From: Planctomycetaceae bacterium
GTDB taxonomy: Bacteria; Planctomycetota; Planctomycetia; Planctomycetales; Planctomycetaceae
Direction: 5' to 3'
NCBI GenBank assembly: GCA_041398825.1
Contig: JAWKTX010000008.1
Span: 1 to 64,000 of the forward strand
DNA: 64,000 nt
Positions 28,556-37,437 of this stretch are shown in pieces. Every line of letters begins with the position of its first letter. The stretch's first letter is position 1. The notes beneath the pieces were generated by a model. It was not told the DNA's origin. It saw only the letters and a list, made by a program, of their open reading frames with translations, and did no database searches. Made by a program: the position numbers and the translations under genes.

Positions 28556-29023
28556 TCACTGGTGCTTCTGTAACTCCTGTTCACGCAGTGCCTGCTGACG
28601 GTAACGTTCGGCAGTCTCCAGGTGAAACCGCGGATGCTCGTCGTCCATTGCTGACTTCCGATGGCGTGAACGGCAGCGGTAGCACACCAGCATGTCGCCC
28701 ATAAACGTATAGAGTAACAGGTCGACTAAAGCAAACCCCATCAAAACGCCCATCGCGATGAGTGGACGATGCCACGCCCAGGCAATGGAACTCAGAATGA
28801 TGCCCATCGCTACGAACAGCAAACCCAGCGCAGGTGGAAAATCCTTCTGACGCCACAGATCTTCACAACCGCAAATGCGACATCGGCAAAGATGGCCGTT
28901 CTGGTAGTCGTGACTCCCCTCGTCCCGCGTCCAGCCGCACTGACATGAAACCGGACTATCAGCAGGCGCTGGAGAAGAAACCGTTTGGTGACTGCAGACC
29001 GGGCATTGAAAGATAATGTGCAT
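28556..29023 (-). CDS. Zinc-ribbon membrane protein of unknown function
   Basis: A 155-residue protein with two N-terminal Cys clusters (FQCPVCSH ... CQCGW and LCRCRICGCEDLW). Two transmembrane helices follow (residues 65-105), then a third Cys/His group (CYRCRSRHR) and a charged C-terminal helix. The Cys spacing suggests one or two structural zinc ribbons on the cytoplasmic side. I know of no assigned function. The ATG at 29023 was preferred over a TTG at 29047. It is the last gene of a likely minus-strand unit with folE and a polytopic membrane protein. Confidence 0.7.
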   Translation of the reverse strand: MHIIFQCPVCSHQTVSSPAPADSPVSCQCGWTRDEGSHDYQNGHLCRCRICGCEDLWRQKDFPPALGLLFVAMGIILSSIAWAWHRPLIAMGVLMGFALVDLLLYTFMGDMLVCYRCRSRHRKSAMDDEHPRFHLETAERYRQQALREQELQKHQ

Positions 29024-29076
29024 GAATGTGCTTTCATTCACCGGCAATTGGTGATGTCTTTGTTCGGAACATTCCG

Positions 29077-29943
29077 TCAGTATGGCAAATGGACGTCACG
29101 TTCGAGCAGCGCGGCTGTCATTTCACCCATGAAGACAAGAATCAGACCGGCAAACAAAACACCTGTTGCCGACTGCGTATTTCGGTGTTTCAAAATTCTC
29201 CAGACGAGGATCGCGACAATCAGCGGTACCAGCCCTCCGCCGATAATGCGGATCGACGCCCACATTTGTCGTGTGAGGTCTGAGGTGGCAAAGCCAAATT
29301 GTGCGAAGGTGACCGCTGACGCCAGCAGACGCAGGACTCCGGCGACCACAAGCATGCGGTTAAACCACCACAAAGGAGTGATCGACATCGTCGGTGTCGT
29401 CAGGTACCAGTGCCCCAGCAACATACCCGTTAGTGTCGCTCCGAGCACCAGGGAAGACGAAACATCTGAGAGCAACTGTAACCATGTGGCAGCATCTGTC
29501 CCGATGGACACCGAATGCAGAACCACGCTCCCCGTACATAAGAGCGTCAGCAGCCAGATACAAATATTCCCCGGAGTTCGGCGGCCCAGAGCCCAGAAAA
29601 TCGAACCGGGATAGGCAATGAACGCAGCGGCAATCTGCATGATGCGAATTTGGTGCGCCGTTCGACTGCTGGCGGCCACTGTGGCGGGCGGGCTTTCAAG
29701 TGCAATCTGATCATCCGACGCCTGATCCGCGGAATCGGCCAACAAGTCTCTGCCCGCAGCGACTGCTTCGAAAGTGGTAGTGGCAGAAAGCAACAGAGAG
29801 CAAAGGACCGTGGTTCCGAGCACAAGACGCATCTGAATACGAAAAAAGCCGTCAGTGACCTGTTTTCGAGGCATCAGGAACCACATCAGGGTGATTCCGG
29901 CGGTGAGCTTCAGGACGAACAGAGCAATCATTGAAAAAGCCAT
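29077..29943 (-). CDS. Polytopic membrane protein of unknown function
   Basis: A 288-residue protein with seven or eight hydrophobic segments, starting MAFSMIALFVLKLTAGITL. Noticeable blocks are GHWYLTTPTMSITPLWWFN in the middle and TQSATGVLFAGLILVFMGE near the end. Conserved His, Trp and Glu inside membrane segments would fit a heme- or quinone-binding protein, but that is inference only. The longer frame to 30111 overlaps folE and has no sensible sequence, so I start at 29943, 44 bases after the folE stop. A zinc-ribbon protein gene follows 53 bases downstream. Confidence 0.7.
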   Translation of the reverse strand: MAFSMIALFVLKLTAGITLMWFLMPRKQVTDGFFRIQMRLVLGTTVLCSLLLSATTTFEAVAAGRDLLADSADQASDDQIALESPPATVAASSRTAHQIRIMQIAAAFIAYPGSIFWALGRRTPGNICIWLLTLLCTGSVVLHSVSIGTDAATWLQLLSDVSSSLVLGATLTGMLLGHWYLTTPTMSITPLWWFNRMLVVAGVLRLLASAVTFAQFGFATSDLTRQMWASIRIIGGGLVPLIVAILVWRILKHRNTQSATGVLFAGLILVFMGEMTAALLERDVHLPY

Positions 29944-29987
29944 CAAAGGGCGGTGAGGACTTTGTACGAAATACGACGCCCAGCCAA

Positions 29988-30602
29988 CTATTTCCGATTG
30001 ATGAGCGACATTGCCTCGGCCCGGCTGCCCATGTTGTTCTTGAACAACCCCCGCACCGCACTCGTCACCGTCAAAGCGCCGGGCTTCTTGACGCCGCGAA
30101 TGGTCATGCACGTATGTTCGGCCTCAATAACCACCACAACACCCTTTGCCTGCAGTTCATTCTCAATCAGGTCCGCGACAGTGTGTGTCATCCGCTCCTG
30201 AACCTGTGGTCGCCGAGCGACCTCATCGACAACGCGGGCCAGTTTGCTGAGCCCGGTGACTTTTCCCCGAGGGATATAACCAACGTGGGCAACACCCATG
30301 AACGGCAGCAAATGATGCTCGCACATGCTGTTAAACGAGATATCCCGCACCAGCACCATTTCGTCGTACTGTTCTTCAAATACCTTGTGCAGATGGCGAC
30401 CAGGTTCGACATGCAATCCGCCAAAAATCTCGGCGTACATCCGCGCTACGCGAGCAGGAGTTTCCTGCAATCCATCGCGGTCCGGATCCTCACCAACCGC
30501 CAGCAGAATTTCGCGTACCGCCGCCTCGATACGCTGATGATCAACGTTCCTTGCTTCCGGCGGAATGGACGCACCGGCAAGGGTCTTGTTCAGATCGGTC
30601 AT
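29988..30602 (-). CDS. folE: GTP cyclohydrolase I
   Basis: Converts GTP to 7,8-dihydroneopterin triphosphate, first step of folate and pterin synthesis; a homodecamer in the cytosol. Family motifs are complete: GEDPDRDGLQETPARVARM, FNSMCEHHLLPFMG (zinc Cys and catalytic His), GYIPRGKVTGLSKLAR, RRPQVQERMT, and EAEHTCMTIRGVKKPG with the second zinc Cys. Length 204 is normal. ATG at 30602 was chosen over a TTG two codons upstream. Together with folK at 103-891 it supplies the folate pathway, though the two genes lie 29 kb apart. Confidence 0.96.
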   Translation of the reverse strand: MTDLNKTLAGASIPPEARNVDHQRIEAAVREILLAVGEDPDRDGLQETPARVARMYAEIFGGLHVEPGRHLHKVFEEQYDEMVLVRDISFNSMCEHHLLPFMGVAHVGYIPRGKVTGLSKLARVVDEVARRPQVQERMTHTVADLIENELQAKGVVVVIEAEHTCMTIRGVKKPGALTVTSAVRGLFKNNMGSRAEAMSLINRK

Positions 30603-30911
30603 GTTCAATGTGCCCCAGGGGATTTGGTACGTTCACTCCCGCAAGTGCTGGGAACATGCAAACGCAAAAGTCGTGGAGTTTACCGTTCAGGAGATTGCGA
30701 TGCACGCACCACTGTGTTCTGTGCGAAAAGTAAAAATCCATTGGGGTCCGTTTTCCCTGCGATGAAAAGTTTATGTCTATAGTGGGCACTTTTGTTCGCA
30801 GAGCACAGAATTGCCCCCGCTGTGAGACGGGAATCGATCACTGCCCGGGGACCATGCAGGTGTTTCGGTCTCTGAAAATTAAAATCAACCAGGTGACCCA
30901 GATCCGGATTT
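30603..30911. other. Divergent intergenic region, folE / sulfotransferase
   Basis: No gene. It should hold both promoters. I saw no reliable -35/-10 pair or riboswitch. Confidence 0.4.
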
Positions 30912-32024
30912 ATGGCTGACGGAAAACGAATCAAGCTGCCGCACTTACTGTACTTCTCCACGCTTTCCAACTGGTTGCGCGTGTTGGCCCGGTACGGTCG
31001 CCACATCGCGCCTTCACACTGGTTTCAGGCGATTTGTATTACCCTTTTCACCCTGATTACGGTTCCGATACGCGGGTTCGAATCGCTTCGCTTCGGACGT
31101 GCTGTTCGTCGGCACAAGCTGAGCGCACCCCCTGTTTTTATTGTGGGCCATTGGCGAAGTGGAACGACGAACGCCCACAATCATTTTCTGCAGGACCCTC
31201 AGTTTGCGAGCGTCACTCTGCTTCATTGCGCCGTTCCGAACGGATTCCTGACCTGCGAAAAGCTGGCCCGAAAAATTGTGAGTCGGCGGCTTCCCAAGAG
31301 TCGTCCGATGGATGCCGTGCCTCTGGGTATTGATGAACCCATGTCAGAAGATTTCGCTCTGGCAGGCATGACGCACATGTCACACTATCTGAACTACTTC
31401 TTCCCGAAGATTGCCGAACGTACATTTCGCGAGACAGTGTTGTTTGAGGGCAGTTCCGATTTCGACCGCGAACACTGGGGAACATGGTACGACTTTCTCC
31501 TGAAGAAAGTCTCATTCGCTTCGGGAGGCCGGAGACTACTACTGAAGAACCCACCGAACGTTGGTCGCATTCAGGAAGTTCTGCGAAGGTATCCCGATGC
31601 AAAATTCATCCACGTGTACCGCAATCCCTGGCTTGTACACGCATCGACAATGAAACTGATGGATCGATTTGTTCAGCAGATGGCTTTTCATCCATGCACG
31701 AAAGAAGACATCGAACAGTTTGTATCCATTCGATATCAACTGATCATGGAACAGTGGATGAAGGACCGCAGTCTGATCCCGGCGGAGAATCTGATTGAAA
31801 TTCGACACGAAGACATGACATCTGATCCCATGCCGCTGATTGAAAATGTCTACCGAAAGTTTGACCTGCCGGGATGGGACGACCTTCGCCCTCGAATGCA
31901 GGCCTACGTCGACAGTCTTCAGGGATATGTGAACAACGAATACAAATTCGACGATGGCTATCTGGAGCGAGTGTCGCCTTACCTGACGCCCTTCGCTGAT
32001 GCACACGGATACAAGGCTCCATAG
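30912..32024 (+). CDS. Sulfotransferase family protein
   Basis: Transfers sulfate from PAPS to a hydroxyl or amine acceptor. The 5'-phosphosulfate-binding loop is plain at residues 75-86 (FIVGHWRSGTT), and the 3'-phosphate motif is near KFIHVYRNPWLVHASTMKL. A hydrophobic stretch near residues 36-53 may attach it to the membrane. Later sequence (ENLIEIRHEDMTSDPMPLIE, YRKFDLPGW) follows the stf0/Sulfotransfer_3 type. Length 370. Planctomycetes carry many such genes, usually tied to sulfated polymers; the acceptor here is unknown. Confidence 0.87.
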   Translation: MADGKRIKLPHLLYFSTLSNWLRVLARYGRHIAPSHWFQAICITLFTLITVPIRGFESLRFGRAVRRHKLSAPPVFIVGHWRSGTTNAHNHFLQDPQFASVTLLHCAVPNGFLTCEKLARKIVSRRLPKSRPMDAVPLGIDEPMSEDFALAGMTHMSHYLNYFFPKIAERTFRETVLFEGSSDFDREHWGTWYDFLLKKVSFASGGRRLLLKNPPNVGRIQEVLRRYPDAKFIHVYRNPWLVHASTMKLMDRFVQQMAFHPCTKEDIEQFVSIRYQLIMEQWMKDRSLIPAENLIEIRHEDMTSDPMPLIENVYRKFDLPGWDDLRPRMQAYVDSLQGYVNNEYKFDDGYLERVSPYLTPFADAHGYKAP

Positions 32025-32135
32025 CCATCCTCAGCAAATACCTGTCGGCGGCCATCACCTGACGCGTTCCCCGAAGCACTTCTGCCGTTTCAAATCCTGC
32101 CACCAATTCCACATGAACTCTGGTAGAAATTCATC

Positions 32136-32750
32136 ATGGCCATACGAACCTGTTTCTTTGACATGGGTAACGTTCTGGTTTATTTCTCTCATGATCGCAT
32201 GTGCGAAAATATTGCCCGCGTCTGCGGCTGGGATACAGAGACGACCCGCCGGTTCCTGCTGGATGACGGCCGTCAGTGGAAACTGGAGCGGGGTGAGATA
32301 ACTGAAGAGCAATTCCATTCGGAATTTGAAGCGGCAACCGGACGCGCCATTTCCATTGACGAATTGAAGCATGCAGCCGCTGATATCTTCTGGCTGAACG
32401 AATCAATTCTTCCCGTGCTGCGCATGCTTTCTGATTCCGGGATGCGACTGGTTCTGCTTTCCAACACCAGCGTGACACACCTTCGATTTATCGAGGCCCA
32501 TTTCGACGTGCTGGGATTCATGCACGACCGAGTGACTTCCTGGGAAGTTGGTGCGTTAAAACCGGAACCAGAAATCTTTGAAGCCGCCCTCGCGCGTGCT
32601 CAGTGCTCCCCGGGCGAGTGTTTTTATACGGATGATATTCAGGCCTATATTGATCAGGCCACAACAATGGGGATCAACGCTCGCCTCTACACCGATACGC
32701 CGAATCTGATTCAGGATCTGATCAATCTGGGAGTGACACTGGATTCATGA
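32136..32750 (+). CDS. HAD-superfamily phosphatase (IA type)
   Basis: A 204-residue hydrolase with the four HAD motifs. These are FFDMGNVLVYF (nucleophile Asp9; the usual second Asp is replaced by Asn, DMGNV as in YihX-type enzymes), VLLSNTSVTH, KPEPEIFE with the Lys, and FYTDDIQAYI with the acidic pair. The YihX/HAD-like IA layout suggests a small phosphorylated metabolite as substrate. The stop codon TGA is the start of the second unit of a 14-bp triplicated sequence. Confidence 0.9.
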   Translation: MAIRTCFFDMGNVLVYFSHDRMCENIARVCGWDTETTRRFLLDDGRQWKLERGEITEEQFHSEFEAATGRAISIDELKHAAADIFWLNESILPVLRMLSDSGMRLVLLSNTSVTHLRFIEAHFDVLGFMHDRVTSWEVGALKPEPEIFEAALARAQCSPGECFYTDDIQAYIDQATTMGINARLYTDTPNLIQDLINLGVTLDS

Positions 32751-32775
32751 CACTGGATTCATGACACCGAATTCA
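32734..32775 (+). repeat. 14-bp tandem repeat, three copies, at the HAD stop codon
   Basis: The unit TGACACTGGATTCA occurs twice exactly, then once as TGACACCGAATTCA. The second unit begins with the stop codon of the HAD phosphatase. The first unit is coding. As at holA, the 14-bp period repeats TGA in other frames. Confidence 0.9.
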
Positions 32776-32799
32776 TGATGCCAGCTCGGGGCGTGTGAT

Positions 32800-34278
32800 T
32801 CAGATGATGTCCTTTATCACGTGTCCGTGAACGTCTGTCAGTCGACGTGGAATGCCATTCTGATACCAGGTGAGTTGTTCGTGATCGATCCCCAGCAGAT
32901 GCAGCGCTGTGGCATGGAGGTCGTAACTGTAACAGGGATTTTCCGCGGCTTTCCATCCCATGTCATCGCTGCTTCCATAACTGGAGCCACCACGAATTCC
33001 CCCGCCAGCCAGCCACGACGTGAAGACGCCGGGATTATGATCTCGGCCTTTTTGCCTGCCCTGCATAAACGGCTGGCGTCCGAATTCGGTGGTGCACATG
33101 ACCAGCGTCGAATCCAGCAGACCTCGAGACTTAAGGTCGGTTAACAAAGCATGCACTCCGGCATCCAGAATTCGTCCCCAATAGCCATGGTCGCGAACGA
33201 TGTCTTCATGCGAATCCCAGTTCGGGCGAATCTTCTTCTTGCTCGTGTTTTCTGCCCCGCAGAAAATCTGCACGAAGCGAACTCCGCGTTCGACAAAACG
33301 ACGTGCCAGCAGGCATTGCCTGCCAAACGGACCCGCATCTTCGTCCTGCAGCTCATACAGGGCATGCGTCGATTGTGATTCTGTCGTCAGGTCGACAGCT
33401 TCCGGTGCACTGAGCTGCAGTTTGGCCGAGAGTTCGTAACTGGCAATGCGTGCATCAAGCAGAGTATCTCCGATTCGCTGACTGGCGTGGCGATCATTCA
33501 GCAGTCGAAGAAACTGTCGACTCTTGTCGCTGGAATTCAGATAACCATCCGGGGCAAACAAATTGGCGATCGGAGCCTTGTCTGCTGCTGTCTCAATGAC
33601 CGTTCCCTGGTGCACCGCCGGAAGAAATCCAGCATTCCAGTTGACGACACCACCAGGAGGCAGACCACGGACGTCCGGCAGAACGACAAACGCTGGCAGA
33701 TTCTGAGTTTCACAGCCAAGTCCGTAAGTCACCCAGGAACCCATCGAAGGAAAGCCGGGACGGATGAAACCACTGTTCATCATAAACATGGCCGGACCAT
33801 GCAACGCCGACTTGTTCTGCATGGAGTAGATGAAAGCCATTTCGTCGACGTGCTTGGCCATTCGAGGGAACAGACTGCTGATCCATCGACCACATTCTCC
33901 ATGCTGACGAAACCGCCAGAAACTTCCGGCGTACGTCCCGGCGACTCCTGCAAACGTCTGCTTTCCAAGCTCCGCGTCGAATGGCATGCCGTGAGCGCGA
34001 TGAAGTTCAGGGCGATAGTCCCACGTATCCACATGGCTCATGCCGCCCGGGCAGAAGATCTGTATCACGCTGCTGGCAGAGGCAGAATGATGCCGCCTGT
34101 CCATGCTTCCTGCGGTATATGATCGCTCACCGCGATCATTCTGCGAACTCTTTTCCCGCGCAGTCGAGGATTCTGCGAGCATGGTTGCCAGCGCAACGGT
34201 TCCCAGACCATCCCCCAAACCCTGCAGGAAGGAGCGACGCGACTGGAACGCCCTGTTCTTATTCGATTGTTTTTGCAT
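32800..34278 (-). CDS. DUF1501 protein, Tat-exported
   Basis: DUF1501 proteins have an alkaline-phosphatase/sulfatase-like fold and are encoded with PSD1-DUF1549-DUF1553 partners in planctomycetes. The 492-residue product opens with a twin-arginine signal (SRRSFLQGLGDGLG). Family blocks follow: IQIFCPGGMSHVDTWDYRP, GRQCLLARRFVERGVRFVQ, NWDSHEDIVRDHGYW, LVMCTTEFGRQPF, GRDHNPGVFTSWLAGGGI and DLHATALHLLGID. It starts nine bases after the stop of its PSD1 partner. No catalytic role is established for the family. Confidence 0.92.
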   Translation of the reverse strand: MQKQSNKNRAFQSRRSFLQGLGDGLGTVALATMLAESSTAREKSSQNDRGERSYTAGSMDRRHHSASASSVIQIFCPGGMSHVDTWDYRPELHRAHGMPFDAELGKQTFAGVAGTYAGSFWRFRQHGECGRWISSLFPRMAKHVDEMAFIYSMQNKSALHGPAMFMMNSGFIRPGFPSMGSWVTYGLGCETQNLPAFVVLPDVRGLPPGGVVNWNAGFLPAVHQGTVIETAADKAPIANLFAPDGYLNSSDKSRQFLRLLNDRHASQRIGDTLLDARIASYELSAKLQLSAPEAVDLTTESQSTHALYELQDEDAGPFGRQCLLARRFVERGVRFVQIFCGAENTSKKKIRPNWDSHEDIVRDHGYWGRILDAGVHALLTDLKSRGLLDSTLVMCTTEFGRQPFMQGRQKGRDHNPGVFTSWLAGGGIRGGSSYGSSDDMGWKAAENPCYSYDLHATALHLLGIDHEQLTWYQNGIPRRLTDVHGHVIKDII

Positions 34279-34287
34279 GCAGAACCT

Positions 34288-37200
34288 TCAATCGATGTAA
34301 ACGAATTCGTTTGCATTCATCAGGCTGCGGCAGAATTCATGCATCCCTGCGGCATCGACAAACCCGAACGATGCACTCTCTTCTGCTTCCGAAGCCGGCC
34401 GCCCAAATGCCAGCCGGAAGGCCATTTGAATTTGCCGCTGTCGATCCCCCGGAGCGGCTTGTTCCAGACGATCCGCAAAGTAACCGGCCTGTTTCAACAT
34501 GAATTCGTCGTTCATCATGGCCAGCGACTGCAGGGCAGTCGTGGTGACATTTCGTGCCGGGGTCATGTTGGCGGGATTGGGACAGTCCATGGTTGTTAAG
34601 AACGGATCCGGTGTCGTGCGAACGACGAATCGGTAAATGGTGCGTCGCCAAAGTTCCGGTGAGTCTGCGGTGATGTATCTGTAGACAGGTGCGTACTCTT
34701 CGATGTATTCGAAGTCCTGGTAGCCGGGCCCAAACATCTGAAGATTCAATTTCCCCGAAACCGTCAGTACGGCGTCGCGAATCGATTCGGCATCCAGTCG
34801 GCGAGGATTCTGGCGCCAGAGCAATCGGTTGTCGGCATCTTTTTCACGACCGCGTTGCCAATTGCTGAGGTCATCGTCTGGTGTGGCCGTTTGCAGAGTC
34901 GATTTCTGGCGGTACACACTGCTGGTACAGATGAGACGATGCATCGCCTTCACCGACCATCCGTTGCGGACAAATTCGGACGCCAGCCAGTCGAGCAATT
35001 CGGAGTGTGAAGGTTTGCCACCTCCCAGTCCAAAATCGCTGGGCGTATCGACGAGCCCGACCCCGAAGTGATAGTGCCACAAACGGTTGACAAGGACCCT
35101 TGGAGTCAGTGGGTTGTCGGGGGATGTTATCCATGATGCCAGTGCGCGTCGGCGTTCCGAATCACTGGTCGAATTGTCTCCGAAGTTGCTTTCCATCTGC
35201 GGCAGACACGAGACCGTTCCGGGAGAAACGACTTCCAGGGGTTGTTCCGGATTGCCGCGGCTCAACAGATGGACAGGCTGGGGTGGATCCACCGCGACGG
35301 CATACACCAATGCAGGCTCCGGTATAGAGTCCCGCTGCTGATTTAACCGGGCAATCTGATGACGAAGACTCTCCGCTTCTTTCATTCGCCGGAGATTTTC
35401 AGCCGCCTGAGTCTCAGACAATTCCGCCTGTGTCTGAACAACCTTCAGGTCACAAAAGCAAATCTGATCATGACTAATTCCATTGCCATTGTCCGTTGCC
35501 AGCAGAGTAAGAAAAGAGGCGTCAGCCGGGAGGTCACAATCAATTTCAATCAGCCCATCGTCTCGGCCAAGACCCTTTCTTTCGAAAAGAGGCAATCCAT
35601 CAGCGAGAATGTGAATACTGGCTCCGGCTTTAGGTGTTTGCCCGAAATAGCCCACCTGCCCGACAAGGCGCAGCGGAATGGGACCACGGAGAGCGAATCG
35701 GTCGGCCAAACGGACAGCCATCTTCTTCAGATGGAAGGTGATGCCGGCATTGGCGTGGGTTGACAGAAGTGAATGACCGGCTTCAGAAAAGTCGACTCCG
35801 CCCAGCTCAGTCGAATACTGCGAATGGACAGCGCCATTGCGAATTGCATCCCAGGCCTGACCGCTGGATTTGGGCACCGATGTTGCGACGATGCCGGTAG
35901 ATGTCACACACACGCCACGATCGGAACCTCCGGAAGGTATCACAACTCCATCAATCAGATCATGGTGGTTAACCGGGTGAAAAGTATTTGTGACTGCCCC
36001 GGCAATGAATCCTCGTTTTTCATTCAGCACCTGCCCGCTGTTCGGATCAATCCCTGAACCCACGTTGCCTGTTCCGAATCCATCGCCGCCTCCAACCACA
36101 TCAGCAAGATCAATGCCTGGCGGGCCTGTCAAACTCAATCGCGCTCTGAGTTCCGCGATCTGACGCGACAGTTCGTCTCGTTGCTGGTCCCGCTGCTGTT
36201 TTTCCTGTGAGGAGACCAGGCGATCTTCCCGCTTCACACCCGAAAACACAGCCCAAAGCGAGTAGTACTCACGCTGAGAAACGGGGTCGAGCTTGTGATC
36301 GTGGCATCGCGCGCAGTTGATTGTGAGTCCACAGCTGGCGGTCATCACCTGTGTTACCATGTCGTCCAGGTCATCGGCTCTGGCTAATCGTCTGAGCACA
36401 GGACTGGGCGTCTCTTTTTGTCCCACGAAATCCCAGGGGCCCGCGGCCAGAAATCCTGTGGCGATCGTGCCGTCGGGATCATCGGGGGCAATCACATCTC
36501 CGGCAATCTGCAGACGCAAAAACTGATCGTAGGGCAGGTCCTGATTGAAAGCGCGGATTACCCAATCGCGATATCGCCACGCATGATCACGACGCTGATC
36601 GCGTTCGAACCCATGTGTATCTGCGTAGTGAGCGACGTCCAGCCAGTGCCTCGCCCATCGCTCGCCGTACCGCGGTGATGCCAGCATGCGATCCACGAGT
36701 TTCTCGTAAGCATCGCTGCCCGTGTCGCGTTCGAAATCATCAATCTCCGCGGGCGTTGGCGGCAGTCCACGCAAATCAAATGACAGACGACGAATCAGTG
36801 AACGACGGTCGGCCATCGATGATGGCTGCAATTCGCTTTCATGCAGAGTCCGGAGAATGAAGCGATCAATGGGGTTCAGCGACGCACTGTTCCAGCCATC
36901 CGGCAGCCGTTCCCGAAAAGCGGGGGGCGGATCGACGACCGCGACGGGTTGCCACGCCCAGTGATTCAGACGAGGGTCCATGGCGGCATCGCGGTCATAG
37001 TCTGTTTCCGGCCAGACAGCGCCATCTTCAATCCATTCTGAAAGCAGATGCAATTCGCGGTCGGACAATCGCGGCCCCTCCGGAGGCATCTGATCCGCGT
37101 CTGTCGAAGAAATCCGTACGATCAGCTCACTGTCTTCCGGGTGCCCTGGAACAATCACCAATCCACTTTCCCCGCCATGGAACGCTCCGTGCCGGGCATC

Positions 37201-37431
37201 CAGACGCAGACCTCCTTTTTGACGGTTTGGCCCATGACACTCGGAACAATGTTCCAGCAGGATCGGACGAATCTGCTTTTCGAAATCGATGTCGCTCTTC
37301 TGGATGCTGCTGTTTTTAGCGTCGTCTGCCGCCAGCGTATTCTGCCCCGGCATAGTGACTGCTGACAGCATCAACGCCACCTGTAGTGTCATCGGGATCA
37401 CAATCACTCCGGCGCGTCTGCAGATTTGCAT
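34288..37431 (-). CDS. PSD1 cytochrome - DUF1549 - DUF1553 protein
   Basis: A 1047-residue exported protein. After a signal peptide comes a PSD1/planctomycete cytochrome C domain (ILLEHCSECHGPNRQKGGLR, CXXCH near residue 63; MPPEGPRLSDREL). DUF1549 follows (NPIDRFILRTL, RRLSFDLRGLPPTPAEI, ERWARHWLDVAHYADT) with a second CARCHDHK near residue 375. A middle region has a carbohydrate-binding-like fold and coiled coil. DUF1553 ends the protein (RRALASWITSPDNPLTPRVL, LWHYHFGVGLVDTPSDFG, PRRLDAESIRDAVL). It begins six bases after a MacB-like permease gene and ends nine bases before the DUF1501 gene, so the three form one operon. Confidence 0.93.
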   Translation of the reverse strand: MQICRRAGVIVIPMTLQVALMLSAVTMPGQNTLAADDAKNSSIQKSDIDFEKQIRPILLEHCSECHGPNRQKGGLRLDARHGAFHGGESGLVIVPGHPEDSELIVRISSTDADQMPPEGPRLSDRELHLLSEWIEDGAVWPETDYDRDAAMDPRLNHWAWQPVAVVDPPPAFRERLPDGWNSASLNPIDRFILRTLHESELQPSSMADRRSLIRRLSFDLRGLPPTPAEIDDFERDTGSDAYEKLVDRMLASPRYGERWARHWLDVAHYADTHGFERDQRRDHAWRYRDWVIRAFNQDLPYDQFLRLQIAGDVIAPDDPDGTIATGFLAAGPWDFVGQKETPSPVLRRLARADDLDDMVTQVMTASCGLTINCARCHDHKLDPVSQREYYSLWAVFSGVKREDRLVSSQEKQQRDQQRDELSRQIAELRARLSLTGPPGIDLADVVGGGDGFGTGNVGSGIDPNSGQVLNEKRGFIAGAVTNTFHPVNHHDLIDGVVIPSGGSDRGVCVTSTGIVATSVPKSSGQAWDAIRNGAVHSQYSTELGGVDFSEAGHSLLSTHANAGITFHLKKMAVRLADRFALRGPIPLRLVGQVGYFGQTPKAGASIHILADGLPLFERKGLGRDDGLIEIDCDLPADASFLTLLATDNGNGISHDQICFCDLKVVQTQAELSETQAAENLRRMKEAESLRHQIARLNQQRDSIPEPALVYAVAVDPPQPVHLLSRGNPEQPLEVVSPGTVSCLPQMESNFGDNSTSDSERRRALASWITSPDNPLTPRVLVNRLWHYHFGVGLVDTPSDFGLGGGKPSHSELLDWLASEFVRNGWSVKAMHRLICTSSVYRQKSTLQTATPDDDLSNWQRGREKDADNRLLWRQNPRRLDAESIRDAVLTVSGKLNLQMFGPGYQDFEYIEEYAPVYRYITADSPELWRRTIYRFVVRTTPDPFLTTMDCPNPANMTPARNVTTTALQSLAMMNDEFMLKQAGYFADRLEQAAPGDRQRQIQMAFRLAFGRPASEAEESASFGFVDAAGMHEFCRSLMNANEFVYID

Positions 37432-37437
37432 AGGACA